From Rhynochetos jubatus (Eukaryota; Chordata; Aves; Eurypygiformes; Rhynochetidae), in assembly GCA_027574665.1 (NCBI GenBank), contig CM050676.1, positions 4,206,157-4,270,156 on the forward strand: DNA of 64,000 nucleotides. The letters are read 5' to 3'. Below the pieces are notes generated by a model, which saw nothing but the letters and a program-made list of their open reading frames with translations, was not told where the DNA came from and did not search any database. The stretch's first letter is position 1. Every line of letters starts with the position of its first letter. Made by a program: the position numbers and the translations under genes. Shown piece by piece: positions 44,259-55,200 of the stretch.

Positions 44259-46737
44259 GAGGGTGGTGGGGGCTCGGCAGGGCCCATCAGATGTGGACAC
44301 CCAAGGTGGGAGCAGTTCTGCACCAGGGCTGACGGAACCAGGGACACGGCCTGTGCCCAAGGGGTCCCCTGGCACCCAGGCCGTCACGCCAGCAACCCAG
44401 CCAGGGTCCGTCAGGCTCACGACCACCACCCCGGGGATGAAACTGGGGTCCCCTGGCACCCAGAGCACCATCCCGGGGTGCAGCCAGGGATGCCCAGCCT
44501 CAAGACAAACGTCTTGGGGGTGCAGCCAGGGACACAAGGAGCAGGAGCAGGGGCTCAGCCAAGTCCCTGCCGCATGGACTGCAGCCTTCCTGGTGCTGGG
44601 AAGGTCCCTGCTGAAGGTACCCCCGTGCTGTGGGGACACCGATGGACGCCAGCGCTTACGGCTATGGAGAGATGGTGGAGGCCCTGCCAGGTCGGGCAGC
44701 TCGGCCAGCTCTAGAGCACCCTGAAAGAGCAGGTGGCCCAGCTGGCAGCCACCAAGTCCAACCAGGCTGAAGTCAAGAAGCTGCGCCTGCTCTTCCCAGA
44801 TGGAGGTGAGAGCCCTGGAGGGGCTGGGGGGGGGGGGGGGCGGGGTTAGTGTAGGACACCCTGGGTGCTGGTCTTGTTGCGGCTCATTCCCGCTGGGCAA
44901 AACTGACACCTTCGGGGCTGGGCAGCCAAGGCAGCATCCCTCTGAGGGTCCCCCCTGCTGGCTTTTCCCCAGGGCCGCCATGTCCCATCCTGGGACAGCT
45001 GGCTGAGGGGGTGTGCCCCTCCACAGCTGGACCGCCTGGAGCTGGGGCCTTTCCTGCAGCAGCTGGAGCACTGCTGGAGCATCATGGAGCAGCTCCAGAA
45101 GGCAGCGCAGGCGGAGGGGAATGATGCAGCCGGCATTAAGAAGTGAGTGCGATGGGGGCGACAATGGCTTCAGGGACAGCGCTCGCCCCGTTCCCTCCGG
45201 CTGTCCTGCCTCGTGCCTGCCTGGTACCCTGGCACAGGAGCAGTTCCCACAGGGGTGGTGGGTTTGGGGCACTCGCTTCTGTGGATTCTCCAGTGCCTAA
45301 TCCAAGGTGGAGCTTTTTCCCAGGTGGGACCCCACGGACCCCCTTTATTTCATACCCAGCCAACAGGTCAGGACCTTGTGGTGGTGGGGGGGGAATAAAC
45401 CAGCCTCAACCCTCCCGCTTCCCCCGGCAAACACTGTAACTGGCTGCAGCAAAGTGCTCAGCACGGCGCTCAGCACCTTTTGGGTGCAGGATGGCTGTGC
45501 CCCGGCCCCAGCGCGTGAGAGCCCTTCTCCAGGCAGGGGTGGAGGGGGCCGGGGCGGCCTGGGCAGGGCAGGGGAGCAGAGATGTGCTGCGGAGAGCCAG
45601 CACACCCTCACCTCCCCGCTGCAGCGCTGCCCGCGCCTCCAGCCCCTCCCGCCTGGTGCCCCGCGGCCAAGCCAGCCCACGCTCCTGCTCCCCAGCAAGG
45701 TCGGGATGGGGAAGGCAGGGATACGGTGGGGGCAACTGAGGCTGGGAGGGTGATGCTGAGCACCCAGGGTGTCTGTGCCTCAGTTTCCCCGGGGAGAGCT
45801 GGGTGTGGCAGGGTTGCCTGGGGATGCTGGGTTTGGCCCTGTGTTTCAGCCAGCCCGCTCTTTCCTTCCCAGCTCGACCAGGCGGAGCTCTTGGGCCAGG
45901 AGAGCCGCGTCTACGGGGGCCGGCAGGACAGGCAGCTGTCTGTGCTCGTGGGAACAGGGGGTATGGCCGGGCAGGCTTGGGCTGACCCCACGGGTGTGAA
46001 GGGGACAGCAGGCTGGGCAGGACACCTGCGGGGTGGCAGGTTTTCCCCTACCCACGTCCCTGACTCTGGTTCCCTCCTGTCTCTCCCACCACACTTCCCA
46101 GGGGATGAGCCCAAGCTGTCCCCAAGGCAGTGGGACACCTGGGGCACCGGCCGCCTGCTGTCACGGCCCCAGACCGCTGGACCCTTGCTCAGCCAAGCGG
46201 GTATGGCCCTGCCGGGGCTCCAGGGGGTCAGGGGGCCAGAAGGCAACCTGTGGTCCCGCGCTGGGTGGGGGCGAGTTGGGGATCTGTGCCTGGTGCCGAG
46301 TGGGGCGGGACGGGGTCTGGGTCAGGATGGGGAGGGGTGAAGCAGGCTGGAGTGGGGAGGGCTATTGGATGAGGACCCCCGTCCCTGTGTTGGAGCCGCA
46401 ACAAGACGGGGGGTCCTGAGCAGTGTGGACAAGAGCATGTCCACTTCATGTGTCCTTGCTGCCTCCTCCATGCCAGGCTGGCAGGGCTGCCTGGTGCATT
46501 GGGGGGGGCTTAGGCCTTGCCCTTTGCCCCCACGCACTGCCGCCTCGCTGGAGCACAGGCCCGGCGCATGCGACGGCCACCACGTCTCCCGGGCACCGGG
46601 GCTCCTCCCGTCCATCCAGACATCAGGGCACAGATCCAGTGCCCCCGCAGCCAGGCAGGGCTGGGGGTCCCCGGCCGAACCCCCAGCACCCCAGCCATCG
46701 AGTAGGCGAATGAGGGGCAGCAGCCGGCAGCAATAAA
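44259..46737 (+). CDS. Partial DUF4795/QRICH2-like gene, copy 2
   Basis: Exon-like blocks end at 44805 or cover 45027-45142, 45873-45960 and 46102-46200; AATAAA lies at 46732-46737. Unlike copy 1, the second block is in frame: LDRLELGPFLQQLE continues as HCWSIMEQLQKAAQAEG and ends at a GTGAGT donor. The first-block frame begins after a TAG that would be intronic (acceptor CTCTAG). I could not build a complete coding model with a convincing start, so this may be a fragment carried along by the duplication. The family name rests on remembered similarity only. Confidence 0.4.
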
Positions 46738-46827
46738 GGGTGTTGAGCAGCCAAGTGCCTGGGGGGGGGGGCCCTGGGTCAGGGGCATGGGAAGCCACCA
46801 ACAGGATGGTGTTGTCATAGACTGAGA

Positions 46828-46897
46828 GGGTCCTTTTCTCTTGTTTCTTCTAGTAAAAGATTTCCTCCAGAACATCTCCGTGTCTCTGTGGGAGCTG
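46828..46897 (+). repeat. Diverged copy of the PRR22 3' end, unit 2
   Basis: Counterpart of 13836-13905, with AACATCTCC where unit 1 has AACCTCTCC. Confidence 0.6.
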
Positions 46898-47204
46898 AAG
46901 ACAAGGACAGAGCCTGGGGACCTGGGGGAGCTGGACACACACGACAAGGGCTGCCAGGACTTTGTCTCCAACACGACCAGCGTCCCCTCCAGCGGGACAG
47001 GACTCGCTGCAAAGCCCTTCACAGCCTCCGGACCATCCGGCCCTTCCTCAGGCCCCACGGCGCTCAGCCCCGGGGCCCAGCTTTGCCTCGCTGCCGCAGC
47101 AAAACACCCCCAAAGCACCCCAAGCGTGGCGAGGGAGGGGGCTACATGCCAGGCTGGGACAGTCCTCCCCGTGCCGGGCTGTGCCTTGGGCAGCCGCAAG
47201 GCCG

Positions 47205-47335
47205 GGAAGGGGACAGGAAAAGAATTCCAAACAAATCCCTGCACCTGCTAAAAGTGCCTGGAAAGTTCATCTCTCTCTCTCGCTCCTTTCCCACGCAGAG
47301 CTCCACAACCTGGGGCCAACGCAGCCGGAGGCTGT
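47205..47335. repeat. Diverged duplicate of 59306-59441
   Basis: Unit 2 counterpart of 14205-14335. Confidence 0.6.
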
Positions 47336-47876
47336 CTTTCCTGGCGGGCTCCCGCAGTGCTGGAGACAAGAAGTTCTCTGCCACAAACGTCAGGAATGGC
47401 CCAGCCCTGCTCCTCACGGCACTGCGGTATTCCCAGCTGGTGCCTGGGAAGGTGAAGCCTCCCACAGGGACCAGGGCTACTGCCCCAAAGCTTTCTCTGG
47501 CTTGCCTAGGGAAGAAGCCCTCAGGGCTGGCATCCCGGCTGGGCGATGGGTGCAGACACCCTCCACACCTGCTTTGTTTCTGCCCCCCAGCCTCACCCAG
47601 GGGCTCTCAACTGGTGCCCGACTGGCAGGGCTGGAGCGTCAAACCTCCCCCTGACATCCCGTGCCACACCTCCCCCTCGCCTGCCCTGTGCCCCGACCCT
47701 GAACAGCCCCTGCCCTCCATGCCAGCACTGCAGGCCCGGGACTCGTGCCACCAAGGCCCACCAATGCCAAGCTTATCCCAGCGCCGGGAAAAGACCAAGG
47801 CTTGCCCCCACGGCCCTGAGAGCCGCCTGGAGGGGCCGGGGGCACCCCAGTGCCCCTTAACCCTTTCCCTGCCCGG

Positions 47877-47964
47877 AGGGGCGGGGCAGGTTCCTGGGGC
47901 GGGGCGGAACACAGGGAGCCCCCGCATTGTGACCTGGGACACCCCAGAGACTCCTTAGCAACCG
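47877..47964 (+). promoter_or_regulatory. PRR22-B2 proximal promoter
   Basis: GC boxes at 47879-47910 and CCTTAGCAACCG at 47953-47964, 25 bases before the ATG. Confidence 0.38.
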
Positions 47965-47988
47965 CCAGCCACACAGCCAGAAGGCACC

Positions 47989-50699
47989 ATGGCGTGGCCA
48001 CCGCGGCAGCTCCCACCCTGCCGCTCCCGCGCACCCCCTGCGCCCCAGCTCCAGCCCACTTTTCTGCTCCCGGACACCTTCTACCCCCCAGGTAGGCACC
48101 GACGCCGACCCCTGCAGCCCGGGGATGCTCTCAGGGGCCAGAGCAGAGCTGAGCCCTGGCCGTCACTCCTGTCTCTCTTCCAGGCTCAGCCAACCTGTGC
48201 CCAGTGCCCAGGCAGTGGCAGCCCTTCCCCGCAGCCTGGGCACCCGCGGCGGGGGTGGCACCCCAGGTCCCCCGGGCATCACCAGCAGGTATGGCAGCCC
48301 TGTCCGCTCTGGCACCCGGACCCCCGCACACACTCAGCGTCCCACACCCCCGGGAACCCCAGCATCCCCTGCACCCCCGGCCCCTGGCACATATGGCACT
48401 GGGGTGCAGCAAGCCCGGGCGAGTGTCCGTGCCCTCACCGGGGTGATGCCTGCCCACTACATCCAATTCCCAGGGGATTTCCCAAACACTTGGGGCCACA
48501 TCTCCCGTTCCACCTCAGGGAAGCCAGCCCCCTCCCCAGTTAACAACCCCGGCCCACCCCGCGGGGAGCGCCCCGGCCACCATCTGCCCACGTGCCAGGC
48601 GCAGAGCTGTTTGGCGTCGGCCACCGGGGCCGGCTCAGCGGGTGCACCTGGAGGTTGCCCCTGGCCCAGCACGGCTCCCTCTCACCCTCCCAGGTCTGCA
48701 GAGGGCTCCATGCAGCTGCCTCTTCGACCCCCACCTCCTCCACGTGCCAGGGACGGGCACCGTCCACCTGCCATCGGCCTCCGCCACGCTGGGCCACGCT
48801 CCCGCTCCTCTGCCGGCTGCTGCCCTGTGGGTCCCTGGGGGCTACGAGACACCCCTGGCCTGGGCAGTCCCGGTGACCCCCCACGGCCAACCGCAACCCC
48901 TGGCCCCCCCAAACCATCAGGCCAGAGCGGTGGCCCCGACTCTGCTGCGGCCAAAGTCCAGCCCCGGCTCCCAGCACATCAAGGGGCCGGCGGCACAAGT
49001 CAACACCTCCGGCCGGGCCACCGCCACAGGGGCAGCCCCGGGCAGCACCATCCGCCCGGGCAGAGACATCCCCCCCAGCCCCGTTGCTGCCCGGGACAAC
49101 CACGGCCTTGGGGACCTCGAAGTCACCGAAGAGCAGCTCCTCGAAGAGGCCCTAAGGCTCTTTGGTTGCTCCCGGGATGTGCTGGGGGTCAGCGAGGGGG
49201 GGCCCAGCAGTGTCCCTGTGGCCGGGGACACTGGGGACAGCGGCAGAGGTGGGACAGCGGTGACAACAGCGCCCCCGGTGTTGCTGTCATCAAGCCACGG
49301 CTCCCAGCACACGGAGGGGCAGTTGAACATCGCCAGCGTGGCCACCGCTGTGGGGGCACCCCCAGGCAGCACCATCCCCCCGGAGAGAGACACCCCCTCC
49401 AGCCCCATCGCTGCCCGGGACAACCAAGGCCTTGGGGACCTTGATGTCACCAACGAGGAGCTCCTCGAAGAGGCCCTAAGGCTCTTTGGTTGCTCCCGGG
49501 ATGTGCTGGGAGCCAGCCGGGATGGTCCTGGCCCTGTTCCTACGGCTGGGGACACTGGGGACAGCTCCAGAGAGGGGAAAGCGGTGGCCCCAGGCCCCCA
49601 GGAGTTGCCATCTTCCAGCCATGGCTCCCAGATCATCGAGGGACAGTGCAACGTCTCTGGCACGGCCACTGCCATAGGGGCACCCCAGCGGAGCAACACC
49701 CCCCTGAGCAGAGACATCTCCCCCAGCCCCATCGCTGCCCGGGACAACCAAGGCCTTGGGGACCTCAGTGTGGCCGACGAGGAGCTCCTCGAAGAGGCCC
49801 TAAGGCTGACGGGTTGCTCCCGGGATGTGCTGGGGGTCAGGGAGGGGGGTCCCAGGAGTGTCCCTGTGCCTGGGCACCCTGCTGACACTGGCGGGGAGGG
49901 GAGAGTGGTGACCCCAGCGCCCCCGATGTTGCCCTCCTCCACCCACGGCTCCCAGCACATCGAGGGGCAGTTGAACATCGCTGGCACGGCCACCACCACG
50001 GGAGCACCCCTGGGCAGCAACATCCCCCCGGGCAGCAACATCTCCTGCAGCCCCTGTGCTACCCCGGAAAACCTGGGACTGTGGGACCTGGCAGATGACC
50101 TGGAGGTTTCCAGGGAGGAGCTGCATGAGGACACCCTAAAGCTCATCGCTTCCGCCCTGGAAATCGAGGGGGTCAGCCAGGATGGAGCCAGCAACATCGC
50201 CCCGGGCCATGGCATCCCCTCCCATTCCGCTGATGCCCCCCACAGCCAAGAGCCTTGTGACCCGGCCGGAAACCTCGACCTGCCCGGGGAGGTGCCTCTG
50301 GAAGAGGCACTAAGGCTCTTTGGCTGCTCCCTGGACACCGTGGGGGGCAGCCAGGACGGTCCCGGCAGCGACCCCATCTCTGGGGATCCGGGTGACACCG
50401 GCACAGGGGTCCCCGACAGCGACTTCGACTCGCTCTCGCTGACGGATGAGCTGCTCACCCTCGCCGCCCGCGTCCTCGAGACCCCCGACGCCATCCTCAG
50501 CAACGAGGAATCCATCTTCTCCATGGAGCTGCTGGAGCCGTGGGAAGATGAGGCGATGGACCCGGCACCGTCCCCTCTGGCCGTGGCAGAGGAGCGGGGG
50601 AAGAAGCGGGGGCAGGAGCCGCGGGGGAGCACCTTGGAGGAGCCCCCCAGCAAGCGCAGGGCTCTGGCCGGCAGCACGGGGCTGGCAGGGGGGCAGTAG
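47989..50699 (+). CDS. PRR22: PRR22-B2, proline-rich protein 22 (737 aa predicted)
   Basis: Exons 47989-48091, 48184-48288 and 48694-50699. It occupies the position of the unit 1 pseudogene but has none of its lesions: the C-run in exon 1 is complete, codon 76 is Cys, and four modules are present. Differences from A copies: PPCRSR in exon 1, APCSCLFDPH instead of APCGCLFDHH, NTSGR instead of NISGR in module 1, LTDELL and LEEPPSKRR near the C-terminus. It shares LLRPKSS with A1 and the APCSC/DPH variant with C2, a mosaic pattern. Confidence 0.83.
48966..50270 (+). repeat. Coding minisatellite in PRR22-B2 (4 modules)
   Basis: Spacing 333, 324, 324 and 324 bp, same order as C1. Confidence 0.9.
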
Positions 50700-50797
50700 G
50701 CCCACAGCGGGGCTGGGATGGACCTGGGGGCAGCGGGGGTGGGGAGGAGGGGGGTGTTAGTGTGCAGTTAAAGAGTCTCTTTCCTTCCTTGTTTCCC

Positions 50798-50803
50798 ATT
50801 AAA
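50798..50803 (+). terminator. PRR22-B2 polyadenylation signal (ATTAAA)
   Basis: About 100 bases past the stop. Confidence 0.6.
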
Positions 50804-51002
50804 AGACTTTCCTCCAGAACCTCTCCGTGCCTCTGGGGTGTGGGGGGAGGGGGCACCGGGAAACGGCACCCAAGAGCTGCCAAAGCCCCGCTGAGCCCCA
50901 GGTCGAGCCGGGGAGCCCCGAAGGGCACCGAGCCGTCCCCGGGGACGAGTCACCGCCAGCAGGGTGGGAATGGCGGGGATCGGGGGGATTCCCCTGTCCC
51001 TT

Positions 51003-52078
51003 CCCCATGGGAGCAGCCCTTTGGCGGGGAGCCAGCACAGGGGGGTCCCTGCAGGACTCACGGACACGGCCCCACGCTGAAAGAAAGGTCTCTGGTGCCT
51101 CAAGAGTCAGAGACTCAGAGAGTTTTTGGCTGCAGAGGTTCTGCTACAAGATTCTTGCTTGCGGCCCACGCACCCCAGGCGCAGACTCCGAGGATCACCC
51201 ACGAGGCGCCCGCTGTCCCCGTCATGCAGGGACTAGGGCCCAGGGAAGAGGCGGGAAGGAGTGTCCCACGTGCGTGGGGAGGACACGGCAAGTAGAGTGC
51301 AGGGAGCAGGGCTCAGGGTGTGCCGTCTCACACCAGACATCCAACCTTCGACACCTCAGCTTGGTTTGGAGTCTGAACTTGGACTCCCAGAGCCAAGGCA
51401 AGGACAGACTTTGTACTCCAGCCACTTGCACGAGCACCAGCCCTCGCTCGCTGCGGTAGCAGGACAGCCTCGGTACTGCAACCGTCGGCAACGTGTGGCA
51501 GCACCTCACATCTGGAGGTAGTTTGGGGTCGGCCACAGGCCATGCCAGAGGACAACCCCCGTCCCCAGAGACCAGGTGGCCTTGTCTCACGGCTCCTCCA
51601 TCCACCCTTTCTCTGCAAAAAACCCACCCCCGGGGCCCTGCATCCCTGCACAAAGCTCCATCCCCTCCAGCTGCCAGCTGCCGAGAGGCAGAAGAGCCAC
51701 CCACCCTCCCCAGGCTCAGGGAACCCCTCCCACATCAGCAGACAAAGACCCCCAGGTGGTTTGTCCCGCTCCCTCCAGCCAGGCCCAGCCCTGCTCCAGC
51801 CAGAGCCCGGCGGGGACAGCAGCTGGGGTTACTCCCTCTTCACCCCGGCTCCCTCCCAGGACGTCAGCCGGGAGGTGCCCCAAAACACAGAGGCCCTCCA
51901 GAGCCACAGCAAGGGATGTCGCCTCTCCCGGCTGCCAGGACCGCACACCAGCCGCCTCTCCCCGCTCGGGGAGCCCCAACACGGGGGCAGCCCCCACCCT
52001 GCCCCGCGCTCGGCCGCTGCCCGGGGCCTCGGGCCACCCCAGCCAGCGCCAAGGGCTCAGGGCCTCCCTCTGTGCTGA
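51003..52078. other. PRR22-DUS3L intergenic sequence, unit 2
   Basis: Copy of 16971-18046. No gene supported; open frames are composition effects. Confidence 0.5.
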
Positions 52079-52141
52079 GGACACGGACACGGACACGGAC
52101 ACGGACACGGACACGGACACGGACACGGACACGGACACGGA
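52079..52141 (+). repeat. GGACAC microsatellite upstream of intact DUS3L
   Basis: About 10.5 copies, ending about 110 bases before the ATG. Confidence 0.95.
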
Positions 52142-52229
52142 GCAGCGGCCGGCCCCCGGCTCCGGCCCGGACAGCGGAAGCTCCCGCCGTCCAGCCTCGC
52201 TCCCCCGTCCCGTGGTGCCGGGCCGCCGG

Positions 52230-52236
52230 TGCGTCA
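52230..52236 (+). promoter_or_regulatory. CRE/ATF-like site in DUS3L promoter, unit 2
   Basis: TGCGTCA 18 bases before the ATG, as in copy 1. Confidence 0.35.
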
Positions 52237-52253
52237 TCAGCGCGCGCGGCAGC

Positions 52254-55200
52254 ATGGCGGCAGCGCCTGTGGCGGCGGGGGTGGCGCCGGTCCGCGCGCG
52301 GTGAGTGCGGCCCCAGGGCTGCTCCGCTCCCGGCCCTGCCGCTCCGTAGCCCCCGGTACGTGCCCGGCCCCGCCAGAGCCCCACCGGTCCGCGCCTGGCG
52401 CCTCTATCCCCTCCGCACGTGCCTGGCCCCGCCCCGCCCCCCCCTCCCCGCAGCAGACCCCTCTCCCCCATCCCCCCGGGAACCCCGCTCCCCGCCGGGT
52501 GCGGGCGGCACACGGGCGCTCTGGCTCCGCAGGTTCCTCGCCTCCAAGGAGCAGTTCCATGCCTCCCTGCGGGCCAGGGCCGAGCCGGGTGGCCAGGCGG
52601 GTGGCGAGGAGGAGGAGGAGGAGGAGGAGGAGGAGGAGGAGGAGGAGGAGGTGGGCAGCTGCCCGAGCGAGCCCCCCGCCAAACGGGTGAGGTCGGAGGA
52701 GTCTGGTCAGGCTGGGGAAAGCCAAGAGGATGCTGGAGCGGAGAAGCTGGAGAAGGAGCTGGAGAAGGAGCCGTGGGAGCGCAAGCGGGCCCGGGGGCAG
52801 AACAAGAGGCGGCCATGCATGAAACCTGGCCCCTATGAGCAGCGCAGGCTGTGCCCGTGGGTAACGCAGGTAGGGTGTAGGGCCCCTGCTCCGCGCTGGG
52901 GCGGGGAGTTTGGGACCCTGGTGGGCTCTTCCTGCTCAAGGGCTGCCTTCAGTGCTGGGCAGGCAGGCGGAGGGCAGAGGTTTTAACCTCCTCTTTATTG
53001 TTTACAGGGACGTGCAGAAATGTGCTCCTTTGGCCCACGGTGCCGCTTCCTTCATGACGTCGCCGAGTACATGGCTGCGAAGCCGGCGGACCTGGGGCGT
53101 AGCTGCGTGCTCTTCGAAACCTTTGGCAAGTGCATTTACGGCGTCACCTGCCGCTTTGGCCAGGCTCACCTCGGGGCTGGCCACCAGAACCTCGTCAACA
53201 TGGCCTTGGCCAGGCAGTGGGAGGGGAAGGAGGTGGTGAGGAACAGTCTCTCCAAGGACCTCCAGCACCAGCTGCGCAAGAGGAAGTTCAGCTTCAGGAA
53301 GGCTGACGAGTACCTCCGTGGTCTGGCCAAGGCCCACGGTCGTGGTGGGAAGGGAGGCCAAGCCACAGGGTGCCCTAGAGGGGAGCAAGAGGTGTCCAAC
53401 TGCGCCACACGCCGGGAGGGCCTGGGAGACGGCCCCGAATGTCCTGTGCTAGCGGGGCAGGGAGAAGATCCCAGAGCAGGTGCCTTGCAGAGTCCCGGCC
53501 CCACGGGTGGCGAGGAGGCTCCCTCCCTCCCAACAGTGGGCCCGGTGACAGATGAAGATACTGTGAAGCTGCGGTGGTGTGAGAAGAAGAAGGTGAGCAG
53601 TGAGGGTTTGGCCGAGGGCTGCCGTCTGTCGTGAGCTTGTCAAGTGGGTGAGATTGTGCTTGGGGAGAGGGAAGAGACCCCCGCGGGGCGAGAGGCAGGC
53701 AGGGGACAGAGCGGCCTGGGGACGCACGTGTTACTGTCAGGAGGGGAAGGGTGCAGGGAGGTGAGCTCTTGAGGCCATGGTGTTGTCCTTGAGGGGGTGA
53801 GAGCCAAGAGAAGCTGCAGCCCCTTGCTCGGGAAGGAGGGTGGGAGCTGAGCTGTCAGTGAGGGGGCAGATGATCTGCAAGGAGAGGCGAGGCTGGGGCT
53901 GGTGGTTTGTATGTACTGCACGGTGCTCTCCTTCCTCGCCTCCTCATCCCCTCCATCCTGGCATCCGTTAGCCAGGCTGGGCTCCCTCTCCATCTGTAAC
54001 TGCTTGAGTTTTCTCCACGCTGAGCAGTGAAAACAAATCGAGCAGTTCAAGGTTCCGGTTCCTGTATCCAAACGATACATTCTCAGGGAATGGTTGAGGT
54101 TCTTGAAGTAAACTAGTGATTTCCTGGGTTTCCCACTGAGTTTGACCCAAGGCAGGTGATGAAATTGCTAACTGAAACATCTTCCAGTTTAACCCCTGCT
54201 GGTTCAGCTCTGCTAACATGCTTCTCCACCCCTGTTTTCCAGCTGGAGATCCAAGGCAAGCTCTACTTGGCTCCACTGACTACGGTAGTTGGATAATTCT
54301 TTCCTTTTGTCAAAATTCGCTGTTGCTGCATTTGGAACAGGGCAAATCTCCTGGCAAACCATCACTCTGCTGTCTCTTTCAGTGTGGTAACCTCCCTTTC
54401 CGAAGGATATGCAAGCGCTTCGGGGCAGATGTCACCTGTGGAGAGATGGCTGTGTGCACAAACCTGCTTCAGGGCCAGTCCTCCGAGTGGGCTCTCCTCA
54501 AACGGCATCACACCGAAGATATTTTCGGGGTGCAGGTGAGTGCTGTCATCTTGATAACCGAATGATAACCCTCTTCTGAGGAGAAAAGCTGCTGCTTGGA
54601 CTCATGCCAACTGTCCCCCTTGGGTAGCTGGAGGGAGCGTTTCCAGACACGATGACCAAATGTGCAGAGCTCCTGAACCAGGCGATTGAAGTGGACTTTG
54701 TAGACATCAATGTCGGGTGTCCGATTGACCTGGTCTACAAGAAGGTAAGAAGACGTTCTGCAGCGCGTTTTGCTCCCTTCAACAGATGTTTGTCTTTTGC
54801 CTCAGCTCCTGTTGCCTGGTCTGCTCCTGCCAGACTGATCCAGAGCTCCCACTTTTTACGGGCGCTAGACTTCAGCGGGAAGGCTGTTCAGGGAGCAGGG
54901 AATGGTTGGCTGTCTCTGCCTGGCAGCAGGCAGAAGTTGGGAGGGAAGAGGGCTGTGGCGTTTTGGTTGAAGAGTCCCCTTTCTCCGAGTCCTGAGATGC
55001 TCCAAGCCTTACCTGCGTCCCCTGCGCAGAGGGCTGCTGTTGAGCAGCTCCAAGGAGGCAGAAAGTCTTGCCCATGTCGTTTTGTTGTCCCTCAGGGAGG
55101 AGGCTGTGCTCTGATGACTCGGCCCAACAAGTTTGAGCAGATCGTCCGAGGGATGAACTCGGTGAGTCAGAGCATCTGCCAGCAGCGGGCGATGGGCTGA

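Larger units (their letters stand above)
47449..51002. repeat. Inverted repeat arm 2b (contains PRR22-B2)
   Basis: Reverse complement of 38333-42197; spacer about 5.25 kb. The length is close to arm 2a because B2 kept four modules (A2 has five). Confidence 0.9.
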
